Below are positions 1 through 12,800 of a stretch of DNA of 64,000 nucleotides, piece after piece (position 1 is the stretch's first letter; the number at the start of each line of letters is the position of its first letter). The notes beneath the pieces were generated by a model. That model was not told the origin of the DNA. It did not search any database and saw nothing but the letters and a program-made list of their open reading frames with translations. A program made the translations under genes and the position numbers. This DNA is from Cristatella mucedo (lineage: Eukaryota > Bryozoa > Phylactolaemata > Cristatellidae): assembly GCA_009760855.2 (NCBI GenBank), contig WPIO01000045.1, positions 2,016,501-2,080,500 of the forward strand, read 5' to 3'.

Positions 1-427
1 GTGGCAACTCACCACTAAATGGACCTGCGAGGGCATGACAAATGGGTTGAAAAGAGAAGAGCTCAATGATGTATTACATTGAAGGATTACATAAATTAAA
101 TATGATTAGGATATTTTTTGAAACCGGAGGATTTGATGCACGAGGCCTGGCCTCTGCCGAGAGTTGATAGGAGGAGAGACATGAGATGATGTGAGATGAT
201 GTTGATATGAGAAGGTCGAGAAAAGAAAAGAAAGAAAAGATAATGAAGATCGAAGAGGACGATGCAACGGCAGAGATGGAAGTTCAAAGAAGAGAGAAAA
301 AGGAGGAAGAAAGGTTAAACGAGTGGAAACAGATACTGTCGAGGCCATTTTCAAGCGAGGAGAAGAGAAAGAAAGAAAGGGGCGGTAGCTATATGGTAGG
401 ACGGGCAAGATTGGGCAAGATAGGGAG

Positions 428-429
<2 letters not shown>

Positions 430-476
<47 letters not shown>
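430..476. repeat. (GA)n microsatellite
   Basis: Uninterrupted AG dinucleotides. On the sense strand of the iGluR gene this is a CU tract in the intron after exon 5. Confidence 0.95.
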
Positions 477-480
<4 letters not shown>

Positions 481-629
481 CAGAAAAAATGTCGCGAACA
501 GCAGCACCGACATCGGTGGTAAAAAGAAAATGGTAAATGAAATGTTGGCTGCATCAGCAGTCAATCTCATTTAATTAGCGGCCGAATATCCTAAACAGCT
601 ATCGTCGCTTTCGCAGCGAGCAATTAAGG

Positions 630-712
630 ACTGCCCTCGGCAATCAGACTCGAACCCACAATCAAAGCCACGAGGCACGAGCACCTTAGCACCAGGCTCG
701 CACCGAGGGAAA
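630..712 (-). repeat. Decayed SINE-A head
   Basis: Read on the minus strand, this has a degraded tRNA-like B box (gtgggTTCGAGTCtg) and the neighbouring cgtggctttga segment, similar in layout to clearer SINE-A copies at 3139 and 9056. Confidence 0.4.
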
Positions 713-1067
713 TAAAGCTGCCGAGTCAAAGCGCCGGGGCAACAGCATTCACCGTTGCCCAGCGCTAACGGGTCACGCTCGCTTAGGCTGCCAGGAATGG
801 CAGGCTGCCAGCCTATCTGCCTGTCGTGTCCGGCGGCCGCTCGGAGGTAGGAGCGCGTGGACCAAAAGGCGCTGCGGCGATTGAAGCGATTGCGTGCGCG
901 GGCGTCAATCGCCCGCGGCCGATCTTCATTCGGCGCCCCTTTTCAATCCCCAGGAAGCGGAGGCGTGAAGACTTCCGCTGCGCGCGCGTGCTCGCGCGAA
1001 ACCCGGCGCTCGCCGTCGAGAATGCCGCGGCTTCGGAGCGGCGGCGCAGCCGAGGCGGCGCACTTAC

Positions 1068-1121
1068 CAGATTGCCGAAAAGGAAGCTCGAGTTGACTTT
1101 GACGAGACCTTCCTGCAGAGC
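1068..1121 (-). CDS. iGluR exon 5 (54 nt)
   Basis: Eighteen codons, ALQEGLVKVNSSFLFGNL, lie between an acceptor ending CCCCTACCGCAG and the strong donor GTAAGT. Both edges are phase 0, so it joins the phase-0 end of exon 4 to read SEYFMKV-ALQEG. It corresponds to the helix-turn after the second lobe's first sheet in iGluR amino-terminal domains. From memory, vertebrate kainate-receptor genes have an exon of the same length here, which I could not check. It contains an N-S-S sequon. The donor means the gene continues to the left. Confidence 0.75.
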
Positions 1122-4100
1122 CTGCGGTAGGGGAAACAGTGCGCTGCTCGCGTCAAGCCGCCGCCGACCGCGCGGAGGTGGCTTCGCACCGTCGAGGGAG
1201 GTCAGGAATACACAAGCGACTGCCCTGCTAAGCTCCGCCAGCCAGCGTGACGAGCGAGCGCGGTGCTGCGGCGTCTGCGGCGTCCGCTGGCGCCAGCAGC
1301 GACCGCCGAACGCCCGCGTCGCAGATCCGCGCCCGACGCGCGCCGGCAAGCGCCAGGCTGGCATGCAGCCTGTAAGTTGCCGCGGGGCGCGGCCAGGAGC
1401 GCAGATCGTTTGGCGCTAGAGAGCGCACGGTGCGAGCCGTTTGGGCGATGACGATCGACCGATCGCTCGCTCATTCGCTAGCTGTTTCAAGCCCGACGGA
1501 CGGCGAGTCAAGGTCGCATTGTGCTCGACGCTAGCCTGCTCGGCGACGTTGGGCGTCGTTCGCCGGCGAGATCTGGCGCGCGACTGACGCAACTCCTTCG
1601 CTCGCCTCCGCCGACGACGGAGGTGTAACTTGCGCAGCGGTAATGTAATCGACGATAAGGTGAGGGCGATATTCTCGAGCACCAGAATCGGGGCGCCTGT
1701 TCGGGGTGGTCGCAGTCAAATCCAAGGCGCCACAGGAGCGCTTGGACCAGCCGTTACAAATGGATTGCAATTAAAAATGAAAGAATTTAGATCGCCAAAT
1801 AGCAGTGGATTCACGACTTCGCGACCGCAGGGTTTGCATCGGGAGCTGGTGCTATTGAACCTGGGCTGACCACAGACCAACTTGAGCGCCCTCGTCGCGG
1901 CGGCTACAGGGTCCGATGTTGCTGGGTCCGCTGTAACGCTGAAGCGAAAGCCGACGGAGGAGAACTGTGGACCCAATAATACACATTACAGATTCTGCGG
2001 GGCTGTGATCGCCCATGACGGTCGTGAGCTCGCGCGTGGCTTCCTGCGAGTGTTAACGCTGCCTGCCGTATAGTCGATTCGATCTTCGAGTGTTCGATTG
2101 CTCACGTAAATGCACATACGTAACAGTAGTCGCGACAATGGGCGAGACGCAGGCAACTTCCTTTTCTGCCGAATGCCGCTCGTCACTCGCTCGTGCGGGC
2201 CCGCCGAGGCTTACTGCCAGCGGAAGTGGACTCGCACTGCTGCCGCCATTGCGTGCTGCTAGCGGCTTCGTCTCCCCAACTGGTTATCGCTTCGCGACAG
2301 CGAGCCTCGACAGCGAACCTCGCCTCGCGACAGCGGCGACGGCGGCCGCTGCTGCTGCTGCTGCTACTCGGTACCGGAGCACCGTGCAGGTAGAGAAGAG
2401 GCGAGCGAGAAACGCTGACCGAATTAATGCGGTCGCATCCATCAGCTCATCGGCGGCGCGGCGCCGCCATCGGGCAGAGACGCTTACCACCTTCATGAAG
2501 TACTCGGAGAGAGGAATGTCGGCGTCGATGAAGAAGCGAGTCCACGACATGTCCTTGACTTCCTTGAAGAACTCTCTCATTTTAGCGGCGGATATGTCGC
2601 GAAACGAGAAGCTAATTTTGGCCGCGTGAAGCATTCTGGCTATTTCCGTGCATCGAACGAGGCCTAGATAAAAGAGAGCCGCGACAACATGGCGGCCGGA
2701 TATGCGAACCAAAAAACCGTTAGCCGCCCGATAGGCCCGCTGGGTGGTTGCCACGACTACGCCACTATAGTACTAATCTATCTGAGCTTCACTGGCTCGC
2801 TGTCGAGGATTGAATCGATTTCAAGATTACCTGCAAGGCTCACTGGTCGCTTCACTCGCAAGCGACAGCCTAAACACCCCCTCGAGCTCGTCCTCCAGTC
2901 GCGTGCTCTCGCACCAATCGCTCGTCAGCATCCGGTCATCTCACGCCGACTCTCGCACCAAATTAAAATCGTTTGATGATCAAACCTGTGGGAATCCCTA
3001 AGGAAATCACCTCCGCTTACGGTAACTTAAGACAACGGGCATGCATAATTTTGGTCTCAATTAAGGACACGTCTTTTCCGGTCAGATTTTCATTGACTGC
3101 AGTGAAATTCCCTCTTTTTTTCGTGCTTTGCAAGCTTAAAAAAATGCTAGCTGATTTAACAGCCTCTTTTTATATAGCGACAGAAGAGCCTTTGCGGCTA
3201 TCACCACCGCTTGCATTGGCGATACAGAATTGCCCACCGCAGGATTTGAACCCACGACCTCGGGACCGAGGTCATGAAAAGCAACCACCTTACCTAGAGA
3301 GCCATTATGGCTCACCACTAAGCTTATCTGTGCATGATTCTGCGGTGCATAGTACTCACTAGGAGAACAACTAACAAGTGTCATTGAGCTTCTTATCGTT
3401 TGGTTTGTACATTTTGCTTTTGCAGGTCTAAATAGGGTATATGTGCGAAACTGCTTGCTTGTATGAGTGCTGAGTATTGCTTGTCGCCAACCATTGGTTG
3501 TTGATTCGCACACAGTAAATTTTAAAGCACCTAGGTAGTGATTTATTTCTCTTAGAGCGTTATTCATATAATTAAGTATTGTCATAATAATAACAATTAT
3601 TACTTTCATTATTATTTTTTATTATTACTATGATGTGCTCGATACGCGTTGACAATTCTAACGTCGACGTCAGCCACGCGTGAGCAGAGAGCGAAGCCTA
3701 AAGCAGTGTGTTGGTTGCACGTACAGCTTATTTATATTTAAGAGACGCCATTTACTGCAAGGGCCACGATAAATTTTCAAAAAGATCGTTGGAGATCTAG
3801 CTAGGTTCGAGTCTAGGTCTTACTCTACCATCACTTTCTCCATCTCCGTCTCTAACTCTTTATACATGCACGTAAATATAAATTTACACACAGGCAGCAG
3901 GTCTCAAATTAAACATAGTAAGAACGTGTTTTCGTATCTGCGACGAGTGAATTAAGATTCACGCTTACGGCCGGCGCCGCTGAACCAAGGAGTCCACGGA
4001 CCGGAAACGCTGCCGAAGTACCACGCGGCCGACGCGAGCGCGTCCGCATCCGCGAGCTCACTCCATCCGCGCCCGCTGCCTCCGCCGTGCCCACCCTCCG

Positions 4101-6006
4101 ACGCGCTGTAGCGGCAGGCGCGATGAGAAATAGCCGAAATGTGTCCGGTCGCCTGGCAGCAGCTCGACCCTAACCGGCAGCCTGCAGCGCGGGAGCTCTG
4201 CGTCGACCAGCGTGAGCTCACGCGGCGCAGGGTTTGGGTCAAGAGTAGCCGCTAGTTAGTTGCACCGTCCGCATCAGCGGCAGCCTCCTCGCGAAGCCTC
4301 CAAGCGATATGACGACCAATTGTATGAACGATAAGTCAGCTGATTTGACAGCCCTGCTTGCGTAGCGACTGAAGAGCCTCGCTATCGCAACCGCTAGCAG
4401 AGGGCGATAAAGGATTGCCAATTGCACGACTCAAGCCCGCAAGCTTCAAGGTCACGAGGAGCGAGCGCCTTAACCGCCGCGCTCTTATTCCACGGAGCCC
4501 TTGCTCCGTCCGAGTGCGTCATCTGCTGTGCGCGTTCGCGCTCTGAAATAGTGCGTTCGACGACTGACCAATCGACGACACGCTTCTTTGTCAGCATGTG
4601 TAAATGGACTCGGAGACATTCTAATTGGGGCGCTACAGGCATGCTTTAGCGTTAGGAATGCTATTGTTATTACAGTTCATCAGGGACAAGCGCTCGGCAA
4701 CGAGAAACTCGGAGATGACAGCGGCGCCGGGAAGCCGAGAGGACGGACGGCGTTGTCTGTCGATTTCCGCTCGGGTTCTCTTCGAAGCCACGGCTTCAAA
4801 GAAGTGAAATTTCTTTAGGGGCTCGCCGCCACCGCCGCCGACGAGGCCCATCCCATCCCCGGATATCAGCCGACGTGGGGCTCGCGGAAACTGGGTTCCA
4901 GAGACGGCCGGAAGTGCGTGAGCAGACCGTTTGCGCACAACTGCCGACGCGCTCATCGGGCGACAGCGGCGCGCGCGCCGAGGCCGCAGCCGCCGCCATG
5001 TGGCAGCAGGCTCTTCGGTCTGCCGAGTTGGGCGAGAGGTAGCCGGAGATCTGCACATCTGAGCCGTCCTTTACCCGTCTCTTGCTTTTGGCTGCCGCCG
5101 ATACATTCGTTCCGGTCGGCAGAAGGCTCGAGCGGCGATCGAGCATTTCGAGCCTCCCGCAAAAAATGCTTGAGCGGCGATCGAGCATTTCGAGCCTCCC
5201 GCAAAAAAGGCTCGGCGGTCATCGGCCGCGGCGGCGGCGCTGGCGGGCGGCGCTGCGCTGCGTCGTGTCGTCAACCGCGCCGCGCACGCGGCGGCGGCGG
5301 CGGCGCTCACCGGCGTTGTTCTGATAGGCCAGCACGGCGTGGCGCCAGCCCCAGCTGTGCATCAGCTGCGCGCTCAGCTCGAGCGTCTGCGGGCGGACGT
5401 TGATCGCGAATTCGGCCTCGTCGCCGATGGCCGGCTCGAGCGCGGTGCTGACGTAGGGGATCTGCAGGGTTCGCGCGAGGGACGACATGAAGCCCTCGAG
5501 CGCGGAGCAGGCTCCGGGCGCCAGCAGCGCCAGCGTCTCGTTCAGCAGCTTGGAGCACACTGCAACGACGGAGGCGCCGCCGACTGGGAAGATCAGTACG
5601 AGAGGGCAAGCGGCGACAACTTTAGCATCCGGCGACGGCGAAGGGTCACTAGCGGAGAGACGCTATGAGATGCTGGCCTGAGGAACTGAAGGGAAGTGAG
5701 AGGAAGAGAGAGGCGACACAGGCTAGAGAGTAGCTGGCATACTGAAACAGCGAGCGATGGACGATACAAAAGAAGAGAGAGAGAGAGAGGGGGGAGGAAA
5801 TAGGAGAAGGAGAGGTGGAGGAAAGCAGGGAAAGTAAAAGAGAAAATGAGAGCGAGGGGAAGGGAATGTGAAAGGAGTTAGGGATGTTAGTATGTAAGTT
5901 GTTAGATTTAGGATGTTAGGAAGTTGAAGTGAGAGATGGGAAGAGAAGAGAATAGACAACGGGAAAATGAAAAACCTATAGAGGGAGAGAAAGAAAGCGA
6001 GGAGAT

Positions 6007-6048
<42 letters not shown>

Positions 6049-6817
6049 AAGAGAGAGATAAAGAGAGAGAGAGAGAGAAAGAGAGAGAGAGTGCGGCATA
6101 GACAGACTGCGACGCAGAGAAAGAGCGACAGCGAGAGAGAGAAACTTATGCATAATAATAATATTAATAAAATAACAATTATAATAGTAATTGATCGGTT
6201 TATATTGCGTTAACATTAAGAAATATTTTTCTATACCCAGCCAGGTGAATGAGTCATTATGAAAGGTAGTACAAACGGAAAAGCAAGCAAGTGTCTTGCT
6301 TACGTCAGCTACGCTAAAGCAAGCATGCGGACACATCGGTTAGAAAGACCTCTCGCCAGTAACATATGCAGCATCATGAGCATTCACAGCTCGCAAGCAT
6401 TAAGAGACAAAAACAAAAGGGTGTACTGGGACGAAGGGAAAGCTGACCAGAAAAATGCAATTGCTTATGTGATTAAAAGAAGTGATGTCACTCCAGATTG
6501 TAAAAATAGTAGTAAGCGTGTTTCTGACTTTCAGTGCATACCAAATAAATAGCCCGATCGCCAAACGACGACGTCAATTTAAGCGTGAGGCGACGAGATG
6601 ATCAATGTCGAGACGACCAATAAGCTGAATAGCCGGTTGAGCGAGAACACACAGGAGGAGCTAGATGTTTTGATAGGTAGGCTAATGCAAAGGAGTGACG
6701 TAACTCTAAGCCAGACAGAGGATATTTAATCGATTCGATGCTTTATGGGGCGCCACTAGGAGCTCAGAGAGACTAGAGACATACAGTGTGAGAGAGAAAG
6801 ACAGTTGCAGAGAAAGC

Positions 6818-6851
<34 letters not shown>

Positions 6852-9800
6852 AAGGGAGAGAGCAAGAGAAAGAGAGAGGCAGAGAGAGGATGAAAGAGGG
6901 GAGAAAGAGAGAGAAAGAGCTGGAGATAGAGAGAGGGGAGAGAGTTGGGTAGAGAGATGGGACAGAGAGAAATAACGAGAGAGAGAGAGAGAGAGAGAGA
7001 GCAAAAGAGAGACAGAGAGGGAGGAAGAGAGACACAGAGAGAGAAAGAGAGACAGAGAGATAAAGATAAAGGGGGCGCAAAGGAGGCAAAACGCGCCTTA
7101 CCTGTGTTCGTTGCTTCGAAGTTGCAAGTATCGCGAGCTGACACGAGCAGTGGACGAACTTTGGTCTGACCGCCATGCATCCCCGTATCGCAGTGCGTAT
7201 CGAAAGCGAATTTTACAACTGCAGTCACGGCGGGTGCACCCTCGTTGAGTAAGAGACCTAAAATGGCCACAGCATTGCGAGGCCCTGTGCTCGCGAAGAA
7301 TAGTACTACGGAAGGTTTGCGGAAGGTGCTCGCCCCGACCCAGGTCTGGCCGAGGTAGCAGGCTCCAGCCCCGCGGCACACGTGAAGCACCTGAATAGAG
7401 ATTAAGTTCTCTTAGGGCGCCATACAAATAAATTATATCATTACAAGCGAGTAATCTGAATGCCTGCTTGCGCCAGATGGCCCAGGGCGAGATTTGCCAG
7501 AAGGGCCCATCTCCCCTGAAAGGGGATTACTTACTTTTGCGTTTGCCTAACGAGCCGATCGAGATGCGTCGCTCACTTGGCGCACTCGGCGTCCGGGGAG
7601 GCTTGCCCGGCTGTGCGGAGCTTCGAGCACAGCCAAAAAATTAGCAACGCAACGTTTTGAGACCAGTTGGTGGTCTATTCGGGGTGCGCCTTTGATTTGA
7701 ACCTTTAAAAGGCTTGTCTCCAGAGAGAGAGAGGCTATCGATTGCTTTCGATTTACGAAACCAAATAACCCTCTGTTAAGCGTCCTTCGGGAGAGCAAAT
7801 GCCGCCTCTCCAAATGGGAGGGGGGAACGCACTTCCTTCTTGATCCGCAGATTAGGTCAAGGTCTAAAGACTTAAAACGAGGTGCGACCGTGCGTCAGGG
7901 CAGCGCAAACGTTGCGGCTCTCCTGAACTCGGGGTCACGCGAACAGTGACGGGCGGACTGCAGAGCCCCACTAGGTGACGCGAGCTGGCGCACGCATTGC
8001 TTCACCGCCTCGTTTCCAGATGAAGATGCTAGCTAGCATTTCCTTTGGACGGCTAGCACAATTCACCGGGGTAATGGTTACAGAGGCACGCCGAGCGTAG
8101 CTTCGCGGCTACAGACGAGCAGCAGCTCAAGGTCTCGCCTTGCGATCGGGCCAATCCGGCCAGACCGAAAGTGTTCGAACAAGGGCTTGGCTCGCTGTGC
8201 GCGTCCGCCGCTTCAGCAGCTCTCCGGCAGCTCCGAGTTGGCGTCTTCCTGGGGCCGCGGACTATGTTAGAATTGCTGACTCCTCGGTCCAAGAGTTCTC
8301 GGCTACGCGTTCTAAAATCGGCTACCCAACCGGCCAAACCGGCGAAATCCCCACGGCTGCTGCGACTGCGGCTGTGGGCTAGGGATCTCATCTAGAGGCT
8401 ACATAACATTGCTAACATTCGGGCTTGTCTAGATAAGGATACCACGTCTAAGTTGGTCCGTGCATTCTTGACATCCCGCCTCGACTTCTCAACTCACTGC
8501 TTACTTCTTACAACTCACTTACTTACTTCTTACAACTCACTGCTTACTTCCCTTTGCAGCAAATGTAAAGTGCCTAGAAAGAGATTGAGTTCTCTGAGGG
8601 CGCTTTATCAAGTGCATTATTATTGTTATTATTATTATTCTTATTATTATTATTATTACTATCTCAATGTTTGGCCGTTTCGTCAACGATTGCTCTAGCA
8701 ACGGGGGCCGCAGTGGGAGTTGGCCAGTCGAGCGTCAGCTAGTTTTTCAGCTCATGCTCCAAAAGCTGGTCTGTAAGTGCTGACCACCATGCCACGCTTT
8801 CCTGCTGCAGCAGACCGATAGCTATCTCATTTTTTAAGAGCGTCGCTCGATACATGTGAACTACTAAAGATAATTGCATGTGCGGAAGTAACTAGTGTAA
8901 GCATTGTACGCAATGCTGTCTGTCATGCGAAACGACAAGTCGTCCACGATATTATTGGTAAAAAACACCAAGAGTTACGCAATTCGGAATGCAGCGGCTA
9001 CAGCAAAAGGAGCTGCCTCGGTCAGGCCTGAGGCGGCAGCCACCTAATCAGTGCTTAAAAAAAATGCTAGCTGATTTAACAGCCTCTTTTTGTATAGCAA
9101 CAGAAGAGCCTTTACGGCTATCACCACCGCTTGCAGTGGCGATAAAGGATCGCCCACTGCAGGATTCGAGCCCACGACCTCGGGGCCGAGGTCGTGAAAA
9201 GCAACCGCCTTACCTAGTGAGCCATTACGGCTCACCGCTTAATGAGTAACTACGCTGTCCGACTCCCGACGCGAGAGCGTCTGCTCTCGGCTTGCCAAGA
9301 ATTTGGGGGCAAGAAAATAGTTTGCTTGTCATCACATTTACTACGATGGTTGGCCACGCCCACTCAGATTCAAGATTTAGCTCCGTGCACAGATAGATTT
9401 CCGGCTAATGGACCACACGGTCTGCTGACATAACCATATCGGCGGGGCAACGGCAATAAAGATTTGGCTCGAAGTTACCGCCCCGCGAGGTTTCGGATCG
9501 GGAGCAAGACAGCTTGCGTACGCTACACGTAGCGGTGAGCGAAAGCGAAGCTGTTCAGCCTTAGAACCTTAGGTGCAGCATTTGCTGAGCCAGTACAAGA
9601 ATCTCACATTCAGCACACGCAAAACTAGCGACGGTGTGCTCATGGATACAATTCGCTTACTCTACCGTATTACCAAAAGCCGAAGTTTGGGAATCCTGCG
9701 TCGAAGGCAAATTACGTAATTTCCACAAAGCCTGTAACAATACGACGCAGGAATCTCGCAAACGAGACCGTCGCTTCGAAGTAAAAGCAGAGACTTCACT

Positions 9801-12800
9801 AGAGGTGGCAAGCGGGGATGCACTGTGCAGTTACAGGGCCCCACTCGCTCCAATACGGTCGCCTCCGGCTCAGCCAGGCGTAGACGACTCAAGTAACTTC
9901 GTTGTCAAGACGACAAGTGACGTGCTAATCGCTAAGCTGATTCAGACCTCATCTACAGGCTAATGCATCATTTGGTTAGCATTCGCATTATTTGCTGGTC
10001 GGTTATTGGTTAGTATCTGCTTAAGCAATAGCTAGATCGAGGTGATAGCACGCGACCGGGCTATCGCCACCACCCGCAGCGACTGCGAAAACATGCTTCG
10101 CGAAAGTACCGTCGCCTGCAAACGCCTGCCACAATCGAACAAACAACTTATTAATGAGAAACCTATCTCTCTCAGCTGAGCGTGTTGCGTATGGGTAATA
10201 GATTGCAAAAGAAAACGACACCCAGCTGGCTTTTTTGCGCGACCCCGCGACTCCAGGCAGGATGGCATCGGACGACGGCGATGAAGCGCCTATAGTCGGC
10301 GAACTCAAGCGACGGACGGCCAGACGCTACACGATTTTCCTCCGTGATAACTTGTCATCGCAAGCATCTATTCCAGCACAGATAAAGCGCCTATAAAGGT
10401 AGCAGTTCAGTTAGGTCCTAGACTGGTTCTAGACTGTGGAACTCACTTCCACAATTCTTACGCAACGACCAACAAGTAGTCTCTTGCTGCCGACCATCGC
10501 ATATCCTTTCCCACCATCTTGACCTGCTACTTCCTTGCTATTCACAACTTCAACTGCTCTCCTGAGTCAGCTATGATTCTCACTTTCCTTCTCTCTGTTG
10601 CGTGAGATGAGTTCTGTTGACTACCGAATGCGTACAGAAAACTGCTTAAGCTGTGAGTGCGCTGTACAAAACTCTTCTGCGCAACACTCATATAGTCTTT
10701 GTGACTTAGTGAAGTTACAGACGGAGATACATTACATGAGCAACCAAAAAAGGCTAAGATTCTGTCACCCGACGTCGGGTTATTGTGCACATCCTTGAAT
10801 GCCGTCAGTAATTACGTCGATGGTGTCATTATATTCCGTTGCGTTCTATTGCCAGCAAGCCACCCACAGGCAGACCAAAAGGCACTTGGCTAATATTTCC
10901 GCGAAGTTGCCACCAAACGGTTACCGTTTGCTTAGTTCTTCGCCTAGTTTCCTTAGGTCGAGATTCTATTCCAGCACACAAATTGGCTTCTGTAAGGAAG
11001 AACTCTTTCGCTTAAGGGCTCCTGCAAATACGCGGCACTCCGATCGGATCGATCGCTGTCGGTTGCGACATCGAGCCAACAGGGTTTTGTGTTGTAAGAC
11101 GAAATCTTTGTCGCCCAAGAAATGGGCCATTGACGGCTAGCGGTTCCCTCTGAGTTCTGCTTAGCCAGCAGTCACTTTATCGCATCTTCGGCTTTTAGCT
11201 AATAGGAATTAAGTGCGCGCCTAGTAAATACGGTCGGTCCGACTGCGTCTGCCGCTGCCAGGCAATCAATTCCGTAGCTGAATACTTGGCTTTCCTTTTG
11301 ATGAGCTTTTGTCCGCCATAAGCACGACGTTGCTGTCAACAGCGGCCGCTCCAATGCTAAAGTATGTAACACGCTGCAGGATGCATTGCATGCCGCTGTA
11401 AATTGCCGGTAATTAGGGCCGGAAAATAGATAGAAAACGTCGCTGACTAGCATCTGCTTGAGATTTGAACCTCTTTCAGCCGACCGCCGAGGAAAGCAGA
11501 AATGCCTGCACGGCCTGCTCGGCCCGCTTCGCGGCTGCCGGTCCTTTAATAAATTTCGGAAGCCGGACGGGTTCTGAGTGAGCTGACAATGGTGACTTTC
11601 CCGTTTGGATTCTTATAACTCCCTATCTGCAGCTCTTCCGGCATGTGCGATAAAGCTGGTGCAGAACTCTGCGGCTTTACTTTCCTGGCATGAGCGTCGC
11701 AATGGCCACAATCGTCGCACCACATCTCAGTGGCCTCCGCTGGTTGCCATCAAGCGGCATCTCAAGTTCTGTCGCTAAGGTTCTGTCACTCACTTTTAGG
11801 TTCTTTCATATTTTCTCTCTCAGGCCTACCCACCCGAACTATTTCCGTCAGACTTCCCGATGTTCCCTGATGTCATGACATTGTAAAAGAAGATAAAAAC
11901 CCGCTGGCTCCATACACCTTCTCCTCCTCCCGTCTGCAATGCCCTCTGTGTGCTTATTTGTGCTGATAATTCGTATGTCACCACTAACCAATTGACATCC
12001 TTCTCATAGAAGGTCGGCGAAGTGTCTTGACAGAGACACAGAGTTTCCTCAGGCTGCTAAGAAACTCTCGCTCTATTGTATCGCGGCTGTTACAGCCGGG
12101 CGTCATCCGCGTAATATTGAAAGCCTGGATTATTAGCGCTCGGCGATTAGCGACTGAGTCGCACAGGAACTGCTGGGCTGCACGGATGCGGCGGACTGTC
12201 TCCGATGGATCCGTCGGCTTCCAATCTCGATGCACTCACTGCCAATTCGTCGAAGCAGAGCATCAACCCGAACTGTAGTCCGCTCGACCTCCGGTCTGCA
12301 GACATCTAACCGCGTTCGTTTCGCTCGCAGACCGCCACCTCGAGGCCGGGACCGGGCTGAGGGCGCAGCGAAGAGGGAGAGGTAGAGAGAGGAGTGCGAT
12401 CCAGCGCAGCTCGCTTTGCCGCGGCTCGCCCCGCTCTCGCTCTCGCAGGCGGCCATCGACCGTTACCTCGAGTGGCCGCACGCCTAGCGTACGAGTGGCA
12501 GCCAAGTGTCTCCCACTAGCGACGAAGGCGCGCCCGACCGGCGCACGAAATCGATCGTCGGAGCGTCTCTTAGCGCTCGCTCGCGCGCGCTCGTCCGCAC
12601 GCTTTCCGGTGGCGGCGGCGGCGGCGGTGGTGCCTGAACCGCGCCCGCGGCCCCAGCCTCCGGAAACGCCAACGAGTCGCTGTCGGCAGGCTGCGTGTCC
12701 GGCAGGCCGCGACTGGCCGGCGGTCTCGAGGGTTCGCGCGGTGCGGCTCGAGTGCGACGCGACGATGACAAAGGCTTCCGCTTCGTTGCCGCCGCGTCGC

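Noticed and set aside
813-1419. Overlapping frames of 183 and 197 residues on both strands
   Set aside because: Only 54 nt of the minus-strand frame (1121-1068) is bounded by splice sites and matches the receptor. The rest is GC-rich shadow.
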